This document shows positions 4,485-8,089 of a DNA stretch of 8,089 bases, piece by piece (within the stretch, counting starts at the first letter, position 1; the number at the start of each line of letters is the position of its first letter). The position numbers were made by a program, and so were the translations under genes. The notes beneath the pieces are model-generated. The model did not search any database. It was not told the origin of the DNA and was given only the letters and a program-made list of their open reading frames with translations. This DNA is from Ardenticatenales bacterium. GTDB lineage: Bacteria > Chloroflexota > Anaerolineae > Promineifilales > UBA4811. The stretch covers positions 1 through 8,089 of the forward strand of contig DAOUVM010000099.1 of assembly GCA_030667645.1 (NCBI GenBank), in the 5' to 3' direction.

Positions 4485-7400
4485 CTACGGTGCCGCCTGC
4501 GTCTCCATGGCAGTGACAAGTTCCTGTATGCCCGATCTCTGGTCCTCTGGTGCCAGTTGCAGGGCCTGCAGCCCAAAGGGAATCCCCTCGGCCGGATGGC
4601 CCACTTGACTGAACATCACGGCCAGATCGCGCAATTGACTCCATGATTGGACGTCTAACGCGCCTATCCCTTGTGCCACCTGATAGGCGTCCTCAATGGC
4701 GCCCAGTGACAAAAGTATTCTGCCCGAGTCCAATAGAGATGAAACGTTGTCCCCGGCCGCCTGGGCTGCCCCGCGAGCATGGACGATTGCGCTTTCCAGA
4801 TCGCCGTGCTGTTGGTAGAGGATTGCCAGGTTTCGATGGAATTGCAGTGTGCTGGGAGAGATCGGATTGGCAATGCATCCCAATCCATCGAGGTTGGTCT
4901 CAATGGCCTGCTCTAGGTTGCCCAGTTGGCTCTGGGTGTATCCCAGGGACGTATGAGCCTGCAGATTGCAGCGCTGCATTTCCAGCAGCTTGCCAAAGGC
5001 GTCTTCTGCCCGCTGATAATATACTAGCTGTTGATCTTGATCATCCCCGGTCCGGTCGCCACAAATCACTGCGATGGTTCCGATGTTATGGTAAGTGACA
5101 GGGTACTGGTCGTCCAGGGCGAGCGATTCATCCAGCCTGTCCAATCCGCCTTTGCAGTCATTAAAGAGGCTGGCAAGAAGCATGGACCACTCATTCAGAA
5201 TCACTGCGTTGTTGGGGCTCAGGCTGTGTGCTTCTTCATAGTATTCATTAGCCTGATTTGCTTTTGTAGCCCGTTCTACGTCACTCGATGCCAGCTCAGC
5301 CCATCGAGTATGGAGACGGGCGAGGTTGGCCGAGTGATCCGTGTTGAGCGGGCTGATCTGTCGTGCTCGGAGAAGCCTGTCCTTGGCAATCTCCATCAGT
5401 TGCTGTTGCGCGACGGGATCATCCAGCACTGATGATTGCTCCAGATAGGCGCGACCCAGCCACAGATAGTAGAAATCTTCGAGCGGGGCGAATTCCAATG
5501 CATGATTGTATTCGGCGATGGCTAACTCCCATATGGCCGGATTGCGTTCTGCCGAGGCCCGTTTGTCCCACGGATCGGCCTGCTTGTACACTGTATCCGC
5601 CCGGATGACATCGAGGTTGGTGGTGTTGATGAGTACGATAGCGGTCGCAATCCCGGCCGCCAGGGTCAGCAGCGCAGCCCCAGAGCCAGGCTTCTGCGAC
5701 GTTGGCCGACCCTGCATCAGCACCAGGCCGATTCCAAGCAAAGCCAGAAAAACAAACACATAAAAGGCTGACAGCAGGCCTGCGGTAGCGTCGGCCGCAA
5801 TCCGGACCCTCTCAAGCACCGACTGTTCAGGCTGACCGCCCGCTCCCATGGCCAGAAACCGCAGCCGGCCGGCCTGGAATGCCATGTAGAAAAGCCCTAC
5901 TGAAACGGCCGTGACCAGGTAGAGCCCCAGTCTTTTAAGCTCGATCCATTCTTCTCGTGTCCTCGAATCCTCCTTGCCGACCTCGCTCACCACCAGTGCC
6001 CCGCCAATCATAAGGGTCAGGCTGAACATCCCCAGGGTAGTAAAAGTCGATGCAAAGTCCTTCTGGGGGTTCTTTGTGAGAGAACTCCAGAGGATTTGGC
6101 CTGTGCCTGGAATCTCCCCGGCGTCGGATCGTGGGGGATTGGTGATGAATTCGTAGCCCAGTGTTCCCAGCAGCAAGCCCATGATCATCCCGCCTGCCAG
6201 GATGGGTCTGACCCAACCGGCGCGTTGACGGGTTCCTATGACGCGGCCGGATCGTGATCGATGCCGCTTGCGCTGCTTGCGTCCGGTCTCGAGTTGTTGC
6301 GCCGCCTGCCCGGATTCGATGCTGGCAGTCTGTTGCTCTTGAGCCGCTGCGCGGGGAAGCACATAGCCGAGAACAACAGCCAGAGCAGCATAGGCGAAAA
6401 AGTAAGTGCGCGTGGCGGCAATGGCAATCCCAAAGTGGATCTCGGCAAAGTGAGCGACCATGGCTGCCAGGAGCGCTGTCAGCAGGATAGAGTGTGGGTT
6501 GGCGGTTCTCTGCTCCGCTGGTTTCGAGAACAGTGCATAGTAGGCCAAGTATGCCAGAATGCCGGCCAGTTCGCCAAACGGAAAGGCGACCCCAACGAAC
6601 TCGATCCCGAGCCACTGCCAGAAGAAAATCGCACTGATGGCGCCGGTTCCCAGCATCAAGGCAAAGAACCAGACCTGGTCCATTCTGTTCCGGATGACCC
6701 CCAGCCACCGGAAGACAAGAAAGAATAGACTCCCGTACACGACTTGCCAGGCCAGGAATCCGAGCGCTCCGGTGATGACAAAGGCATCCAACGTCTCGTT
6801 GTGAGACCGATCGGGCGAGGCGTTTCGCTTTTCGACGTGGGCCAGCTCAGGCGGGTAGAAGCGATTGTAGGCCACGTACATCGATTCTGGTCCATACCCG
6901 ACCAGCGGTCGAATGGAGTTGAACGCATCGCTCTGGCCACCGGGAAAATCGAGTGGCTCATGAGGAGCGATCATCTCGACGGCTCCCTGCCAGATGTAAG
7001 TGCGCACTTTGGCTGTGTTGGCTCCAAGGTCCAGCGCGGTGCCTATCCGGCCGATGTAGGGCAGTCTTCGCCAATCACTGATCGGCGAGTCGGGCAGGTT
7101 GAACACTACCAGGAATCCGCCCACCAGCGCAGCCTGGAGTATCAGACCCAGCCAGAGCCACCGCCACCCCCGGCGAGTGGCGGCGAGGACAAACACGCCT
7201 GCAATACCTCCAACCACAGCGCCGAGGAACCCAAGGGCCCCCGGTAGGCTGCTGCTGTCCACCGATATCCAGCCTTGGTTTGTGGCCACCAACCCGACCA
7301 GGTAGAGCAGGCCAAATCCCACCAGGTCGATCAACAGCAGACTGCCCAAGGCCACCAGCAGTTCTTTGGCTTTCAGCCGCGGTCCGCCGCCTGCGCTGTC

Positions 7401-8089
7401 GCGCAGGCGTACCAACAGGATGAGGGTAAAGATGAACATGCTGGCCAGAAACCCCAGCAGCGGGCCACGACTCTGAGAAAAGAGGATGGCGAGCCCGTGA
7501 ATGGCCGCCACAAAGATATAGACAGAGGCGCGGATGACGTCGGCCCAGGAGAGTTCCTCGTCGGTCAAGATGGATATAAAGGACTCGACGATCCGGCCGA
7601 GCGTGAGAGGCGTGACCATGATGATATAAGCGGATACGAAAATCGCATTCCCCATATTGGATGCGATCCGCCCGGTTACATCTCCACCCCAGGGAAGAGG
7701 ATCCAGCCCGTATTTCTGCACCAAACCATACAGAGAGATGGGTACGCTCACGATGATTGCGGTCGTCACCAGGCGATTTACCTGAGCCTTGGAGCGCAGG
7801 TGCATCAGTATCATGCCAAAGACCACCAGGTAGCTCAGCGTGGTGTAGGTGCCCTGCAGCCGTTGATAGGAGCCCAGCAGGCTGACGCGCGGCGTGATGG
7901 AAAAGGCGGTCGTGACCAGGTACACCGCGGCCAGGATCGCCACCGGGAGCGCCATCGGAACGCGCCAGACGGATTCCTGGCTCTTCCGGTTCTTCCATTC
8001 CTGTCCGTCGACAATCTTCACCAGCCAGGCGACGATCATGACCAGGGCGATCGACCGCAGGAGCGTGAGTTTGTCTGGCTCGAACACGC
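4485..8089 (-). CDS. Wzy/O-antigen-ligase-like polytopic membrane protein with C-terminal TPR domain (5' partial)
   Basis: The frame is open from the right edge to the TAG at 4485-4487. A GTG at 8087 could be a start, but VFEPDKLTLLRS looks internal to the family, so the N-terminus is probably missing; residues are numbered from that GTG. Part 1 (1-580) is a multi-pass Wzy_C-type membrane domain with FSQSRGPLLG at 203-212, KVRTYIWQGA at 360-369, PLVGYGPESM at 394-403 and RSHNETLDAFVITGALGF at 427-444; R207, R362 and H429 are likely key residues. A very basic linker (603-622) leads to a second membrane part with about five segments (627-645, 683-702, 718-738, 768-791, 804-822). Residues 851-1195 are TPR-like helical repeats. 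The family polymerises or transfers lipid-linked glycans on the outer face of the membrane; whether the acceptor is a lipid, the wall or a protein cannot be told. All four cysteines of the visible protein lie in the TPR part. It leads the WecA-like cluster. Confidence 0.88.
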   Translation of the reverse strand, partial: VFEPDKLTLLRSIALVMIVAWLVKIVDGQEWKNRKSQESVWRVPMALPVAILAAVYLVTTAFSITPRVSLLGSYQRLQGTYTTLSYLVVFGMILMHLRSKAQVNRLVTTAIIVSVPISLYGLVQKYGLDPLPWGGDVTGRIASNMGNAIFVSAYIIMVTPLTLGRIVESFISILTDEELSWADVIRASVYIFVAAIHGLAILFSQSRGPLLGFLASMFIFTLILLVRLRDSAGGGPRLKAKELLVALGSLLLIDLVGFGLLYLVGLVATNQGWISVDSSSLPGALGFLGAVVGGIAGVFVLAATRRGWRWLWLGLILQAALVGGFLVVFNLPDSPISDWRRLPYIGRIGTALDLGANTAKVRTYIWQGAVEMIAPHEPLDFPGGQSDAFNSIRPLVGYGPESMYVAYNRFYPPELAHVEKRNASPDRSHNETLDAFVITGALGFLAWQVVYGSLFFLVFRWLGVIRNRMDQVWFFALMLGTGAISAIFFWQWLGIEFVGVAFPFGELAGILAYLAYYALFSKPAEQRTANPHSILLTALLAAMVAHFAEIHFGIAIAATRTYFFAYAALAVVLGYVLPRAAAQEQQTASIESGQAAQQLETGRKQRKRHRSRSGRVIGTRQRAGWVRPILAGGMIMGLLLGTLGYEFITNPPRSDAGEIPGTGQILWSSLTKNPQKDFASTFTTLGMFSLTLMIGGALVVSEVGKEDSRTREEWIELKRLGLYLVTAVSVGLFYMAFQAGRLRFLAMGAGGQPEQSVLERVRIAADATAGLLSAFYVFVFLALLGIGLVLMQGRPTSQKPGSGAALLTLAAGIATAIVLINTTNLDVIRADTVYKQADPWDKRASAERNPAIWELAIAEYNHALEFAPLEDFYYLWLGRAYLEQSSVLDDPVAQQQLMEIAKDRLLRARQISPLNTDHSANLARLHTRWAELASSDVERATKANQANEYYEEAHSLSPNNAVILNEWSMLLASLFNDCKGGLDRLDESLALDDQYPVTYHNIGTIAVICGDRTGDDQDQQLVYYQRAEDAFGKLLEMQRCNLQAHTSLGYTQSQLGNLEQAIETNLDGLGCIANPISPSTLQFHRNLAILYQQHGDLESAIVHARGAAQAAGDNVSSLLDSGRILLSLGAIEDAYQVAQGIGALDVQSWSQLRDLAVMFSQVGHPAEGIPFGLQALQLAPEDQRSGIQELVTAMETQAAP

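Noticed and set aside
5935..6708. Minus-strand frame of 257 codons inside the Wzy-like gene
   Set aside because: A shifted frame of the same coding sequence; I considered a frameshift in the Wzy-like gene but its main frame is unbroken and sensible throughout.
7075..7998. Minus-strand frame of 307 codons inside the Wzy-like gene
   Set aside because: It is an alternative frame of the large gene; its product is His/Arg/Gly-rich and without membrane segments or motifs.

Overview
The window reads as a bacterial chromosome segment of moderately high GC in which every credible gene lies on the minus strand, so transcription runs from the right edge to the left. Several proteins look like those of Chloroflexota (Anaerolineae-type): a stand-alone receiver with the conserved end VDDYITKPF, a LysM protein that appears to lead into an M23 peptidase, and a very long Wzy-type membrane protein fused to TPR repeats. 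This taxonomic guess comes from memory of these families, not from a search.

Region 1 (8089 down to 2130) is a tight envelope-glycan cluster. In order of transcription it holds a Wzy/O-antigen-ligase-like membrane protein with a C-terminal TPR domain (5' end beyond the right edge), a WecA/TagO-type polyprenyl-phosphate sugar-1-phosphate transferase, a membrane-anchored cyclophilin and a VTT-domain membrane protein. Spacings are 15 nt, a 23 nt overlap and 17 nt, so they probably form one transcript. A coherent reading is as follows: WecA loads a sugar phosphate onto undecaprenyl phosphate, the Wzy protein polymerises or transfers the finished glycan outside the membrane, the VTT protein may help recycle the lipid carrier, and the cyclophilin helps fold exported proteins.

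Region 2 (2129 to 1735) is a 395 nt gap with no credible gene. It holds several strong stem-loops, including a 12 bp hairpin that is fully paired only in the minus-strand transcript, and a good sigma-70-type promoter for the next gene.

Region 3 (1734 to 1354) is a single-domain CheY-like response regulator with its own promoter and RBS, followed by two hairpins, the second with a T-tract that makes it a convincing intrinsic terminator.

Region 4 (1242 to 1) holds a DUF192 protein whose 3' end overlaps by 20 nt the TTG start of a secreted three-LysM protein. That protein runs off the left edge just as an M23-associated N-terminal domain seems to begin.

I see no tRNA, rRNA, CRISPR array or insertion sequence. 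The most unusual signals are four cysteines spaced exactly 31 residues apart in the TPR domain of the Wzy protein, the only cysteines in its visible 1200 residues, and the structured gap upstream of the response regulator.
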